Notes under the pieces: model-generated | Databases searched by the model: none | What the model saw: only the letters and a program-made list of their open reading frames with translations | Told to the model about the DNA's origin: nothing | Part shown: in pieces, positions 45,804 through 55,048 of the stretch | Layout: the number at the start of each line of letters is the position of its first letter | Numbering within the stretch: the stretch's first letter is position 1 | Source of the DNA: Chlorobium phaeovibrioides | GTDB lineage: Bacteria > Bacteroidota > Chlorobiia > Chlorobiales > Chlorobiaceae | NCBI RefSeq assembly: GCF_003968655.1 | Contig: NZ_RXYK01000001.1 | Location: 248,001-312,000 of the forward strand | Reading direction: 5' to 3' | Length of the DNA: 64,000 nucleotides | Program-made: the position numbers and the translations under genes

Positions 45804-45985
45804 AAAAAATCCATCTGAAAGCGCAAAGAAAGCATTTCACATACTTATAAGGTACCACCAGCCAAACCGCCGAACAAGACCCGCCAGCACCACAGAGCGC
45901 CTTAATTTTTTCAGACGACTGATTTTTTTTTCTAATTATTTGTTACCTATTTGTTCTTTTGCATTATTTATTTACTTTAATCCAA

Positions 45986-46006
45986 GAAGTTCACTTAAAG
46001 AACTTC
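45986..46006. promoter_or_regulatory. Inverted repeat upstream of amt
   Basis: GAAGTTC (45986-45992) and GAACTTC (46000-46006) form a perfect 7-base inverted repeat with a 7-base spacer, located 54 bases before the amt ATG in an AT-rich promoter region. It has the shape of a regulator-binding site; the protein is unknown. The rest of the 256-base gap (45804-46059) holds no gene. Confidence 0.5.
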
Positions 46007-46059
46007 CTGTATCACTCTCAACGCCTTAACTTTTAAACAAACAGTAAACAGTCATCAGT

Positions 46060-47385
46060 ATGAAACGATTAACACTGAAAACGGGAGTCCTCTCCGCAGG
46101 CCTGCTTGTGGCTGCCGCTCTCTTCAGTCCGCAGCTTCATGCGGCTGAGGCAACAGCGGATGCAGTCAATGCCTACGCGATCGACAACTTCTTTCTCTTC
46201 ATCTGTGCCGTGCTGGTCCTGTTCATGCAGGCCGGGTTCGCACTTGTCGAGACAGGACTCAATGCCGCCAAGAACACGGTCAACATCCTGTTCAAGAACC
46301 TTATGGATCTTTCAATCGGCGCCATTCTGTTCTACTTCATCGGATATGGCCTCATGTATCCCGGTGGAGCTTTTGAAGGCGGATGGTTTGGATTCGGAGG
46401 CTTCGGAATCGGAAGCGCGTCATCCGAAATTGGCGCCGGCGTTCTCCACCCTGCCGTTGATTTCCTTTTCCAGGTAGCATTTGCCGCAACTGCAGCCACA
46501 ATAGTCTCAGGAGCAGTCGCAGGAAGAATGCAGTTCAAATCTTACCTCATCTATTCTGCTGTGCTGACCGCCTTCATCTACCCGATCAGCGGCATGTGGA
46601 AATGGGGCGGCGGGTGGCTGAACACACTTGGCTTCCATGATTTCGCCGGTTCGCTCGTCGTGCACGCACTCGGTGGGTTTGCAGGACTTGCAGGAGCCAT
46701 AGTTCTTGGACCAAGGCTCGGTCGTTTCAATGCCGACGGCAAACCCAATGCAATGCCCGGACACAACCTTGCTCTCAGTACGCTTGGCGTGTTCATCCTT
46801 CTTATTGGATGGTACGGCTTCAACCCCGGCAGCCAGCTTGCTGTTGTCGGCGGCGATAACACTGCCGCAGTCATGATAATTGCAACAAACACCACCCTTG
46901 CTGCAACAGCGGGCGCTTTTGTGGCAATGATGTTTGCCTGGGCACTGTTCAAAAAGCCCGATCTTACCATGGGTCTCAACGGTATGCTCGCAGGACTTGT
47001 TGCAATCACGGCAAACTGCGATGCGGTTGACTACAATGAAGCACTCATCATTGGTGCAGTTGGTGGAATTCTGGTGGTATCAGGCATCAAACTGCTTGAC
47101 ATGCTCAAGATTGACGATCCTGTCGGTGCATGGCCGGTACATGGCCTGAATGGCATCTGGGGCGGCATTGCAGCCGGCATCTTTGGAGGCAAGCCCCTCA
47201 TGGCTCAGCTGATTGGCTCAACAGCCATACCGCTCTGGGGGTTCGGGACCATGCTTGTGCTCTTTGGCATACTGAAAGCCATCGGCATACTCAGGGTATC
47301 AAGAGAAGAAGAGATGAAAGGCCTCGACATTTCTGAACATGAAGAGGAAGCCTACTACGGGTTTGAAATATTCACAACACAGTAA
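46060..47385 (+). CDS. amt: Ammonium transporter
   Basis: A 441-residue AmtB-type channel with a signal peptide (residues 1-29, cleavage at LHA) and 11 helices. 'FALVETGLNAAKNTVNILFKNL' and 'WKWGGGWLNTLGFHDFAGSLVVHALGGFAGLAGA' (split) supply the conserved His and the family signature D-x-A-G-x-x-V-H. Ammonia is conducted through the trimer pore. glnB follows 18 bases downstream, the usual amt-glnK arrangement in which P-II blocks the channel when nitrogen is plentiful. Confidence 0.96.
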   Translation: MKRLTLKTGVLSAGLLVAAALFSPQLHAAEATADAVNAYAIDNFFLFICAVLVLFMQAGFALVETGLNAAKNTVNILFKNLMDLSIGAILFYFIGYGLMYPGGAFEGGWFGFGGFGIGSASSEIGAGVLHPAVDFLFQVAFAATAATIVSGAVAGRMQFKSYLIYSAVLTAFIYPISGMWKWGGGWLNTLGFHDFAGSLVVHALGGFAGLAGAIVLGPRLGRFNADGKPNAMPGHNLALSTLGVFILLIGWYGFNPGSQLAVVGGDNTAAVMIIATNTTLAATAGAFVAMMFAWALFKKPDLTMGLNGMLAGLVAITANCDAVDYNEALIIGAVGGILVVSGIKLLDMLKIDDPVGAWPVHGLNGIWGGIAAGIFGGKPLMAQLIGSTAIPLWGFGTMLVLFGILKAIGILRVSREEEMKGLDISEHEEEAYYGFEIFTTQ

Positions 47386-47403
47386 ATCAACCGGAGCAAT
47401 CGA

Positions 47404-47745
47404 ATGAAATACATTATCGCAATGATCCAGCCGCACAAGCTGACAGATGTCAAGGCTGCGCTTGCCGAGGTTGGAGTCAGAAAAATGACCGTAACCAACG
47501 CGCTCGGCTGCGGTTCACAGGGTGGTTACACCGAAGTCTATCGTGGAGTGCCAAGCGAGATCAACCTTCTGAAGAAGATCAAGCTTGAAATCGGAGTCAA
47601 TGAAGAGTACACCGACAAAACCGTACAGGCCATTATCAAAGGGGCAAAGACCGGTGAAATCGGTGACGGAAAGATCTTCGTCTTCGACCTTCCTGAATGC
47701 ATCAGGATCCGTACCGAAGAGAAAGGCAACGACGCTATCGGATAA
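47404..47745 (+). CDS. glnB: Nitrogen regulatory P-II protein
   Basis: A 113-residue P-II protein. '[25 protein letters not shown]' begins the ferredoxin-like fold, the T-loop is '[19 protein letters not shown]' with a Tyr available for uridylylation, and '[12 protein letters not shown]' is the ATP-binding B-loop. Genetic linkage to amt argues for the GlnK role of gating the ammonium channel in response to 2-oxoglutarate and ATP/ADP. Confidence 0.95.
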   Translation: MKYIIAMIQPHKLTDVKAALAEVGVRKMTVTNALGCGSQGGYTEVYRGVPSEINLLKKIKLEIGVNEEYTDKTVQAIIKGAKTGEIGDGKIFVFDLPECIRIRTEEKGNDAIG

Positions 47746-47769
47746 CTGTTCTTTTATCAATAAAGGCGA

Positions 47770-47786
47770 GCCCCCACAAAGGGGGC
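47770..47786 (+). promoter_or_regulatory. Short hairpin between glnB and porin gene
   Basis: GCCCCC (47770-47775) and GGGGGC (47781-47786) form a six-base stem with loop ACAAA. No T-tract follows, so it may be an mRNA-processing or attenuating structure rather than a full terminator. Confidence 0.4.
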
Positions 47787-47827
47787 GAGCTGATCAACCA
47801 CACAAAAAAAAACACAGGAGCAATTCA

Positions 47828-48523
47828 ATGAAAAAGACCACAAAATTTCTGACCGTTGCGGCTCTTCTCGCAACCGGCTTTTCAGGCACAGCAATGGCCG
47901 ACGAAGGCTTCAGCATCGGCGCCGATGTTGTCAGCAGTTATGTATGGAGAGGTACCGAGCTAGGTGACTCCTTCGCCATACAGCCGAGCCTTTCCTATAC
48001 ATTTCCCGGCATGGGAGTTGAAATCGGCGCCTGGGGCTCATACGCCATTGAAAAGAACACCGCAAGCGCTATTGAAGGGAATGGAGACTACCGTTACAAG
48101 GAGATTGACCTTTACCTGACCGTTCCGGTCGGCCCTGCCAGCGTTACCCTCACCAGCTACAGCCTTCCGAACGACACTGAAACCGACTCGTTCGATTTCA
48201 GCAGCGACGGCATCAACACGCTTGAAGTCAGCGCTTCAGCAGAGTTCGGTGATTTGAGCCTGCTTGCTGCTGTTTTTGTTGGCGGTAACGACTATGGCAA
48301 CGCAACTTACTGTGAGGCTGGCTACCAGTTCTACGAAAAAGATGGCTACACAGCATCGGCAGTTGTGGGAGCAGGAGACGAAGACTATTACGGCGACCTT
48401 GAAGGCAAGAAGTTCGCTGTTGTCAACACCGGTGTTTCCGTTTCGAAGGATCGCTACACCGCTTCCTACATCTACAACCCCGACACAGCAAAGTCTAACC
48501 TCGTCTTCATGGCCTCGTTCTAA
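47828..48523 (+). CDS. Small outer-membrane beta-barrel (TorF-type putative porin)
   Basis: A 231-residue protein with a signal peptide (residues 1-22, cleavage at AMA). The mature part is a series of amphipathic strands beginning 'GFSIGADVVSSYVWRGTELGDS', the opening typical of the TorF/MltA-like putative porin family, and ends with Phe. It may be co-transcribed with amt-glnB and could form a general or nitrogen-related pore; this is inferred only from position. A long stem-loop follows at 48561. Confidence 0.8.
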   Translation: MKKTTKFLTVAALLATGFSGTAMADEGFSIGADVVSSYVWRGTELGDSFAIQPSLSYTFPGMGVEIGAWGSYAIEKNTASAIEGNGDYRYKEIDLYLTVPVGPASVTLTSYSLPNDTETDSFDFSSDGINTLEVSASAEFGDLSLLAAVFVGGNDYGNATYCEAGYQFYEKDGYTASAVVGAGDEDYYGDLEGKKFAVVNTGVSVSKDRYTASYIYNPDTAKSNLVFMASF

Positions 48524-48560
48524 AGCTTTACCATGTTCTTTCGTCAGGTTGTCGTGTGTG

Positions 48561-48598
48561 ACAACAGCAAAGGGGCCCTCGGGCCCCTTTGCTGTTGT
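48561..48598. terminator. Long stem-loop between convergent porin and GNAT genes
   Basis: ACAACAGCAAAGGGGCCC (48561-48578) pairs with the reverse complement ending at 48598, giving an almost perfect 18-base stem. It lies after the plus-strand porin gene and before the end of the minus-strand gene, as expected for a bidirectional terminator, though the T-tracts are short. Confidence 0.75.
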
Positions 48599-48647
48599 AT
48601 GGGAAAAATGAATAATCGTTTTCTGAATATCAGGCTAAAACATATTC

Positions 48648-49784
48648 TCAGCTGATCCGCTTCTCGTAAATCACATACTCCTTGTAAGGCTTCCCTCCAA
48701 TCACCTTGGCCAGCTTGCTCATAGCTTCGTTGGCCTTGAGCACCCAACTCATTTCGCTGGCAAAAACACCGTGCTGTCCGCCGTAATCTGCTATATGGGT
48801 GTTGAGAATGCTGTCAATCCCCTTGTTGCGATACTCAGGAAGCACGCCCATGGTGATTGTGCGTACCATTGAGATGTTGCGGCTGTACCAGAGGTATTTC
48901 AGGAACCCCCATGGCGAGAATGGATTGCCGTTCACATGGCGGAGGGCCTGATTGACGTCGGGAAGTGACAGTGAGAACCCGATGGCACGACCGTCGCTGT
49001 CTTCAACAAAGTAAATGTAATGGGGATTGGCAATTGGCTTGAGATTTTTGGCAAGATAGTTGAACTCTTTGTCGGTCATGGGAACAAAACCCCAGTTCTT
49101 TTCCCAAGCCTTATTGTAAATGTCGCGGATGAGCTCAATCTCATTGTCGAAATCCTTCATATTCAAGGTCCTGATCGAGAGTTTCTCGCGCTTCATTACA
49201 TGTGCCGCTATTTTGCGGAGACGCTCAATATCAATGATTTTCTGGTCGATGTACCAGGCAAGCAGCTCCTGCCCTATACCATGACCTGCATTTTTCACAA
49301 GGTCATTATAATATGGAGGATTGTAGAGCATCAGGAACACAGGTGGGGTGTCGAACCCTTTGGTCAGCATACCGCACTGGTCGTTCATTGATGGGCTGAC
49401 CGGACCACGCATTGTATCAAGACCTTTGGCATTAAGCCATACTGCGGCTGCAGCGAAAAGAGCATTGGCGGTTTCCTGGTCGTTGATGCACTCAAAAAAG
49501 CCCCAGAAACCCACCCGGTCGTCATGAAACTCCTGATGACGGTGGTTTGCTACTGCTGCAATGGTTCCGGCCATCTCACCATCTTTCCATGCGGTGAACA
49601 TTTCCAGGTCAGCATGTTCATAGAGTGGGAACACATCCGTATCCAGCGTATTCATATAGTCGGAAATAACCGGGGGAACCCAGTTTTTTCCAAGTTCAGG
49701 GTCATTGCGGTATATGTTCCAGGGAAACCTGATGAACTCTTTTCGCTCTGCTTTAGTGCGAACCTGCCTGACTTCTACAGCCAT
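48648..49784 (-). CDS. GNAT-family N-acetyltransferase-like protein
   Basis: A 378-residue protein with two GNAT-like halves. The N-terminal half starts 'VRQVRTKAERKEFIRFPWNIYRND', a conserved opening in this uncharacterised family; the C-terminal half has 'ITMGVLPEYRNKGIDSIL', matching the acetyl-CoA-binding motif A (V-x-P-x-x-R-x-x-G). The acceptor is unknown. It has no signal peptide. A terminator from the next gene lies just upstream (49806-49832), so it likely has its own promoter. Confidence 0.8.
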   Translation of the reverse strand: MAVEVRQVRTKAERKEFIRFPWNIYRNDPELGKNWVPPVISDYMNTLDTDVFPLYEHADLEMFTAWKDGEMAGTIAAVANHRHQEFHDDRVGFWGFFECINDQETANALFAAAAVWLNAKGLDTMRGPVSPSMNDQCGMLTKGFDTPPVFLMLYNPPYYNDLVKNAGHGIGQELLAWYIDQKIIDIERLRKIAAHVMKREKLSIRTLNMKDFDNEIELIRDIYNKAWEKNWGFVPMTDKEFNYLAKNLKPIANPHYIYFVEDSDGRAIGFSLSLPDVNQALRHVNGNPFSPWGFLKYLWYSRNISMVRTITMGVLPEYRNKGIDSILNTHIADYGGQHGVFASEMSWVLKANEAMSKLAKVIGGKPYKEYVIYEKRIS

Positions 49785-49805
49785 ATGCGTTACTCCCGTG
49801 GGATT

Positions 49806-49832
49806 AAAAAAAATCCCCCTCGAAAGGGGGAT
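49806..49832 (-). terminator. Rho-independent terminator after the DUF2892 gene
   Basis: ATCCCCCT (49813-49820) and its partner AGGGGGAT (49825-49832) enclose the loop CGAA; on the minus strand seven T follow. It ends the minus-strand DUF2892 transcript. Confidence 0.9.
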
Positions 49833-49861
49833 GAGGGCAGCATGGAAACAGCCTGTCCTGT

Positions 49862-50065
49862 TTACTTGAAGGCATTGCCGGGCTCAACGCCGAGCGACTT
49901 CAGAATAAGTGCCATTGGGCAGAACCCTGTGAATGCAGACTGCAGCATCATAAAGCCAACAACGCCGGTAAGCCAGAGCCATCCGTTGCTCACTGTGAGA
50001 GCAAGAGCGACACTGAGGAGAATAAGAAGGCCTGCGATAGCCAGAACGAGTTTATCAATGTTCAT
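49862..50065 (-). CDS. DUF2892 (YgaP-type) small membrane protein
   Basis: A 67-residue protein with two transmembrane helices ('LVLAIAGLLILLSVALAL' and 'LWLTGVVGFMMLQSAFTGF') and the C-terminal 'GFCPMALILKSLGV' block that defines DUF2892. In YgaP the domain anchors a rhodanese; stand-alone forms occur in sulfur-oxidising bacteria. The function is unknown. Monocistronic, closed by the terminator at 49806. Confidence 0.9.
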   Translation of the reverse strand: MNIDKLVLAIAGLLILLSVALALTVSNGWLWLTGVVGFMMLQSAFTGFCPMALILKSLGVEPGNAFK

Positions 50066-50102
50066 GTCGGTATTTGTTTAGTGTTAGTTGTATTGTAAGG
50101 TA

Positions 50103-51152
50103 CTATAAAATAGTGCGCATTACTTCTGCCCCTTCGCGGAGCATCCGTTCAGTCTCTTTCCAGGAAACACATTCATCAGTAATGGAAACTCCGTAACGAA
50201 GCTTGGCGGGATCTTCCGGGAACGGCTGATTACCCGAGCATATGTTGCTTTCAATCATGACGCCTGCAATGCTTTTATTGCCATCAACCTTCTGCCCGAG
50301 AACACTCTCCCACACATTGAGCTGTTCGGCATGTTTTTTCCCTGAGTTTGCGTGGCTGCAGTCAACAAGAAGAGCCTGGCGGAGGCCTCCTTTTGAAAGA
50401 AGAGCCTCTGCGGCAGTGATGCTGGCCGGGTCATAATTGGGGTGCGGTCCTCCACGAAGGACCAGATGACCGAACGGGTTTCCTTTGGTTGTAATCACAC
50501 TGCTGTGACCGTCCTGATCAATACCAAGAAAACTATGCGGATGCATGGCCGAGCGGATGGCGTCTACAGCAACGCTTATGCGCCCATCGGTGGAGTTCTT
50601 GAATCCTACCGGCATGGAGAGGCCACTTGCCATCTGCCTGTGCGTCTGCGACTCAATGGTACGCGCACCTATGGCCGCCCAGCTGACTACATCCGCCACA
50701 TACTGGGGTGAAATGGGATCAAGAAATTCGGTTGCTGCCGGCAGCCCCATGGCATTGATGTCAAGCAGGAGTTTCCGCGCGTAATAGAGTCCGTGCTCAA
50801 TATCATAAGTATCATTCAGGTGGGGATCGTTGATGAATCCTTTCCACCCGACGGTTGTCCTCGGCTTCTCAAAATAGACACGCATGACAATACAGAGCTC
50901 ATTCTTCAGCTCTTCACGCAGTTCCGTGAGATGCCGGGCGTATTCCTCTGCTGCTCCAATATCATGGATGGAGCATGGCCCTACTATCACCAGCATCCTT
51001 TGGTCCCTGCCGGTCAAAATATCTTCAATCTCGCGACGGCCTGAAAGAATGACGGAGGCGGCATTCTCATCGACCGGCAATTTCTCTTTCAGCACACGGG
51101 GGGCTGAAAGACGGGTAATACCCGAAACTCTTAAATCCTGTAACTGTTCCAT
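50103..51152 (-). CDS. aroG: 3-deoxy-7-phosphoheptulonate (DAHP) synthase, class I
   Basis: A 349-residue AroF/G/H-type enzyme that condenses PEP and erythrose-4-phosphate, the first shikimate step. '[16 protein letters not shown]', '[15 protein letters not shown]', '[10 protein letters not shown]' and '[15 protein letters not shown]' are the metal- and PEP-binding segments. The N-terminal part resembles E. coli isozymes that are feedback-inhibited by an aromatic amino acid; which one cannot be told. The upstream gap to the next gene's end holds the terminator at 51277. Confidence 0.95.
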   Translation of the reverse strand: MEQLQDLRVSGITRLSAPRVLKEKLPVDENAASVILSGRREIEDILTGRDQRMLVIVGPCSIHDIGAAEEYARHLTELREELKNELCIVMRVYFEKPRTTVGWKGFINDPHLNDTYDIEHGLYYARKLLLDINAMGLPAATEFLDPISPQYVADVVSWAAIGARTIESQTHRQMASGLSMPVGFKNSTDGRISVAVDAIRSAMHPHSFLGIDQDGHSSVITTKGNPFGHLVLRGGPHPNYDPASITAAEALLSKGGLRQALLVDCSHANSGKKHAEQLNVWESVLGQKVDGNKSIAGVMIESNICSGNQPFPEDPAKLRYGVSITDECVSWKETERMLREGAEVMRTIL

Positions 51153-51276
51153 CAGCTATGCAAAAAAAATCAAGCCATTAAAATGTTTGGAAGGAAGATA
51201 AAAAAAACCGTGACATATCCGGAGGACATGGAGCAATTATATCCGTAATGGGAAATGACGCTGTGTGAGACAAACG

Positions 51277-51307
51277 AAAAAACCCGCCTTCAAGTGGCGG
51301 GTTTTTT
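51277..51307 (-). terminator. Rho-independent terminator after the ArsA-family gene
   Basis: AACCCGCC (51281-51288) and GGCGGGTT (51296-51303) form a GC stem with loop TTCAAGT, flanked by A and T runs on both sides, so it can work in both directions. It ends the minus-strand ATPase gene. Confidence 0.92.
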
Positions 51308-51336
51308 GTGTTGCGTGGTCGTTGAACAAAAACAGA

Positions 51337-52527
51337 TCAGTGTTTGCGCTCAAAATCAATGTTGAGCCATTTGTCTTCAAATGATGCCCCTGTTGATTCC
51401 ATCCCTGCAAGGAAAATCGGCAATGCAACAATTTTCTGATAATCGCCAATACGGATGGTAAGATCATCGCCGAGCTTGAGAATTTTCGGCTCCATACCCA
51501 TATGATCAATGAAGGGAAGACGAACACGAACAGTGTAATGGCCTTCCGACACCTTTTTGATGTCAATGGGATTCTCCTTGAACATGATATCAAGAGGATT
51601 CTTATCGCCATAGACTTTTGCACCAACCTTGCGAAGCATATCAAGACCAACCACCTCACCCTCGAAAAGCGGGACCTCGGCAATCGGAATCGGTGCAAAT
51701 GCATCCTGAATCTGTTCAATATATTTCTGCTGAATGGCGCGCCATTTCTGGAAATATGTATCACTGCTCTGATCGGGCATGACGCGGTTGATTGTAATGC
51801 TGTCAACCGTAATACCATACAGGTTGAGATAGGTAAGAGCCCGCATGGACTCCTTGATAACCATCTTTTCAGGGTTCATGACAAGACGGACCGTAGATTT
51901 GCTTCCATCAGCAAGCAGATCAATAATTCCTTCCGTTGAAGAAAAGAGGTTGTCGACCTTCTCATACACCTCTTCAGGAGCCACGAAATCGTCAATCTTC
52001 TTGATTTTCTTGGAAAGCGGCCTGATGACCGGCTTCACCATGTATTTCTCAACATTGCGGATAAGTTTGATGAACCAGCCGAATGTTTCAGGCAGCGAAA
52101 GCAGGCGGAGAGTTTCTCCGGTAGGAGCGCAGTCAACAACTAAAAGGTCGAAATCAGCCTGTTCTTCGTTATAGCGTTTGATATAAGAGAGTGAGAAAAG
52201 CTCTTCCATGCCGGGCAGAACACCCATCTCTTCAGCATAGACTCCTTCAATTCCACGAGACTCCATCAGTGAAGCAAAATGCTCTCTGACAACATCCCAG
52301 TTCAGGTTGAGATCGCCAAAAACACTGACCTCCTGACCCCAGAGATTTTCAGTGATCTTGACAGGTGATGGGCCGAGCTGAACATCAAGAGAGTCGCCAA
52401 GGCTGTGTGCCGGATCAGTAGACATAATGAGTGTCTTGAAACCCAGGTCAGCTGCTTTGAGGGCCGTTGCGGCAGCTACAGAAGTTTTGCCCACGCCACC
52501 CTTTCCAGTAAAAATGATATTACGCAT
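51337..52527 (-). CDS. ArsA/GET3-family ATPase with C-terminal HSP20-like domain
   Basis: A 396-residue P-loop ATPase. The deviant Walker A '[18 protein letters not shown]' starts at residue 5, switch I contains '[12 protein letters not shown]' and '[18 protein letters not shown]' is switch II. Residues about 300-396 form the ArsA HSP20-like domain ('[14 protein letters not shown]'). Single-domain ArsA homologues of this type occur in several copies in green sulfur bacteria; no arsenite pump gene is nearby and the Cys ligands of ArsA are not evident, so arsenic resistance is unlikely. Role unknown; membrane-protein targeting or chlorosome-related functions are speculation. Confidence 0.85.
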   Translation of the reverse strand: MRNIIFTGKGGVGKTSVAAATALKAADLGFKTLIMSTDPAHSLGDSLDVQLGPSPVKITENLWGQEVSVFGDLNLNWDVVREHFASLMESRGIEGVYAEEMGVLPGMEELFSLSYIKRYNEEQADFDLLVVDCAPTGETLRLLSLPETFGWFIKLIRNVEKYMVKPVIRPLSKKIKKIDDFVAPEEVYEKVDNLFSSTEGIIDLLADGSKSTVRLVMNPEKMVIKESMRALTYLNLYGITVDSITINRVMPDQSSDTYFQKWRAIQQKYIEQIQDAFAPIPIAEVPLFEGEVVGLDMLRKVGAKVYGDKNPLDIMFKENPIDIKKVSEGHYTVRVRLPFIDHMGMEPKILKLGDDLTIRIGDYQKIVALPIFLAGMESTGASFEDKWLNIDFERKH

Positions 52528-52572
52528 ACGATTTAATGATTCTCGATTAAAGAATTATTGAAAAGCTCCCCA

Positions 52573-52595
52573 TTGATCTCCGATCATTCGATCAA
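52573..52595. promoter_or_regulatory. Inverted repeat upstream of the ArsA-family gene
   Basis: TTGATC (52573-52578) and GATCAA (52590-52595) form a 6-base inverted repeat with an 11-base spacer, 46-68 bases upstream of the start. It may be an operator. Confidence 0.3.
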
Positions 52596-52672
52596 CCTGA
52601 AAAGGATTAAGATAATAAATAATCCAATAAGTGGACATGACGCGTCCAACTATTCCTTAGCCGGGGAAAATG

Positions 52673-54151
52673 CTATGGGGCAGTAACGCGAAGCTTCTGG
52701 CCCGGATAAATCACTTTTTTCCCTCTCAGCCTGTTCCATGAGGCAAGCCTTGCCATGCTTACCCTGTACTTTCTGGCTATCTTGCCGAGGGTCTCCCCGC
52801 GGCGGACCCTGTGGTATTTCACCACAACTCCTTTTTTCACCAGAAGCCCCCCACCGGAAACCTTTTCGATTTTGAGAATCTGACCGGGAAAAAGTGAGGC
52901 GGGGGAACCGAGACCATTCAACTCCATCAACCGTCCCTCTGTCGTGTCATGCCGACGGGCAATCACGGCAAGTGTTTCTCCCCTTTTCACCTTGTAGGAA
53001 AGAAGGCGGGGCGCAACAGCAACAAAAGAGACCCTGATGCTGTCAGGAGTGACACTCTCTGCAACCGCTGAACTGTCAGGCACCGGAATGGAAAGGGCGT
53101 CATAGAGCCGCGTTTCAACAGCGGCGAATAGAGCGGCATGATGCTTAGGAAGTCGCAGCTCATAGGGAGAGTCAACGGATGAAGGGATAATGCCGTGCGT
53201 ATACTGCGGATTGAGAAACCTGAGATCTTCCACGGAAATGCCGACAGCAGCACTGATGCGTTCAAAAGAGAGAGGACGCATGACGCTGACATTTTCTATA
53301 TCCTGATAGAGATACCCGGGGCGGAGCGGAAGAAGGTTGTGTTCCTGGTGATAGTTCATGATGTAGTTGACCGCAATGAACGCCGGAACATAGCCACGGG
53401 TTTCGGCTGGCAGATACCTCCAGATGGCCCAGTAATCTTTTCCGCCCCGCGACCGCCGAATTGCACGATTCACATTCCCGGAACCGGAATTGTATGCAGC
53501 AAGGGCGAGAAACCAGTCCCCATAGCGGTCATACAGATCGCGAAGATGCCTTGCGGCAGCCATTGAGGCTTTGCGCGGATCAAACCGGTCTTCAATGAAT
53601 GCCGATGACTCAAGGCCATACATCTTCCCCGTCGGGTACATGAACTGCCAGAGCCCCCGTGCACCAGCACGGGACACTGCCGTTGGATTAAGGGCCGACT
53701 CAACAATGGCGAGATACTTCATTTCCGGAGGAACCCCATAAATGGCAAGCGCCTCCTCAAAAAGAGGGAAATAAACCTCTCTCAATCCAAGAATCTTGGC
53801 GGTTGCAAGCCGCTTGTCAACCGCATAGACCCTGATGAATCCGTTCACATACTTGTTGTATGTCAGTTCGAACCGGGTTCTGCTGTTCAGTTCGGCAATT
53901 CGTGCCGTATAGACCGAATCATTGTACTGGGGAACAAAAGTTGATGGGAACCCCGGCATTGCTGATTTCCCCGAAGGAGATGCAAAATGTTCGTCACTGA
54001 AATATGTGGCGTTCATAAGGCTGTCGAGCGATTGCGACAGGGACGCACTGCTGAATACCACACTGGGCGCTGCATTTTCAGCAGCAGATATGTTCCGCAA
54101 CGGAATACACGCAAACAGGAACGCAACACAGATACATCTGAAAAATGACAT
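52673..54151 (-). CDS. mltD: MltD-like membrane-bound lytic transglycosylase with two LysM domains
   Basis: A 492-residue periplasmic muramidase. ATG 54151 gives a good signal peptide ('[16 protein letters not shown]', cleavage near ISA); ATG 54190 is possible. The SLT domain shows '[22 protein letters not shown]' (split; catalytic Glu in ESALNP) at about residue 150 and '[14 protein letters not shown]'. Two C-terminal LysM modules ('[17 protein letters not shown]' and '[17 protein letters not shown]') bind peptidoglycan. Confidence 0.93.
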   Translation of the reverse strand: MSFFRCICVAFLFACIPLRNISAAENAAPSVVFSSASLSQSLDSLMNATYFSDEHFASPSGKSAMPGFPSTFVPQYNDSVYTARIAELNSRTRFELTYNKYVNGFIRVYAVDKRLATAKILGLREVYFPLFEEALAIYGVPPEMKYLAIVESALNPTAVSRAGARGLWQFMYPTGKMYGLESSAFIEDRFDPRKASMAAARHLRDLYDRYGDWFLALAAYNSGSGNVNRAIRRSRGGKDYWAIWRYLPAETRGYVPAFIAVNYIMNYHQEHNLLPLRPGYLYQDIENVSVMRPLSFERISAAVGISVEDLRFLNPQYTHGIIPSSVDSPYELRLPKHHAALFAAVETRLYDALSIPVPDSSAVAESVTPDSIRVSFVAVAPRLLSYKVKRGETLAVIARRHDTTEGRLMELNGLGSPASLFPGQILKIEKVSGGGLLVKKGVVVKYHRVRRGETLGKIARKYRVSMARLASWNRLRGKKVIYPGQKLRVTAP

Positions 54152-54237
54152 GAAAATCCTGTTGTTCAGAGATGAAACCAACATAAACACCCTTCCCGAC
54201 TATTGCAACAGAGAACGCCCCGGGGGTATGACGCCGG

Positions 54238-54969
54238 TCAATATCGAACCCGCCAGAGAAAGAGCCCGGAAGCAACAGCAGGCTTAACCCTCATCCCTCC
54301 GCCTCCTCCACCAAGCATTCCGAGATACTCCTCCGGGTCAAGCTCACCCCGTCCCGCGCTGAGCATTCCACCGACAATACCGCGAACCATACTCCTGAGA
54401 AACCGGTTTGCCGCTATATGAAAAACCATCACCCCTTTATGCCGGTACCATCCCGCCTCACGAACCGTGCAGAGACTCCCGTTTCCATCCCGGTCTTCTC
54501 TCGAAAAAAGGGAAAAATCATGAGTCCCCCGAAGACCAGACGAGAGATGCTGCATGAGAGCAAAATCAACATCTCCATGTGAACATCCGGTATAACGCCC
54601 CATCAAGGCCGAGGGCTCAGGAATGGCAAAATAACGATACTGCCGCTCCAATGCACTGAATCTGGCGTGAAAATCGTCCGGTACAAGCTGCGACGAAGGT
54701 ATGCATATGGATGAAGGGAGAAGGCAGTTGAGAGAGTGGCGGATTCTTGAATGCTCAAGTGGTGAACGGGTAGAAAAATTCACCACCTGCCCCCGTGCAT
54801 GAACCCCCCTGTCAGTCCGGCCAGCTGCAGCAAGATTGATTTTTTCCTGCAGAATCTCACTGAGCACAGCCTCAATCTCACCCTGCACCGTCACTATGCC
54901 GTTCGGCTGCCGCTGCCAGCCAGCATAGGAAGTTCCGTCATATTCAACATCCAGTCTGATATTAGGCAT
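54238..54969 (-). CDS. truA: tRNA pseudouridine(38-40) synthase TruA
   Basis: A 243-residue pseudouridine synthase acting on the anticodon arm of tRNAs. 'IRLDVEYDGTSYAGWQRQP' begins the protein, the catalytic Asp lies in 'AAGRTDRGVHARGQVVNF' (about residue 50) and 'FLRSMVRGIVGGML' is the C-terminal block. I chose ATG 54969, just before 'PNIRLDVEYDG'; ATG 54993 would add eight residues. It is divergent from the GH13-like gene. Confidence 0.95.
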   Translation of the reverse strand: MPNIRLDVEYDGTSYAGWQRQPNGIVTVQGEIEAVLSEILQEKINLAAAGRTDRGVHARGQVVNFSTRSPLEHSRIRHSLNCLLPSSICIPSSQLVPDDFHARFSALERQYRYFAIPEPSALMGRYTGCSHGDVDFALMQHLSSGLRGTHDFSLFSREDRDGNGSLCTVREAGWYRHKGVMVFHIAANRFLRSMVRGIVGGMLSAGRGELDPEEYLGMLGGGGGGMRVKPAVASGLFLWRVRY

Positions 54970-55048
54970 CTGAAATGTTACATTTGTATCCATCCGACCA
55001 TTCGGCTGAAAAATTCATGACACTAATATATTGACAGTTTACCCCAAT

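Noticed and set aside
51337-52527. Arsenic resistance gene call for the ArsA-like ATPase
   Set aside because: No arsB, arsC, arsR or arsD nearby and the metal-binding cysteines of ArsA are not evident.
55031-55036. TTGACA hexamer as a -35 box before the GH13-like gene
   Set aside because: The matching -10 would fall inside the coding sequence after the ATG at 55049, with no good hexamer there.
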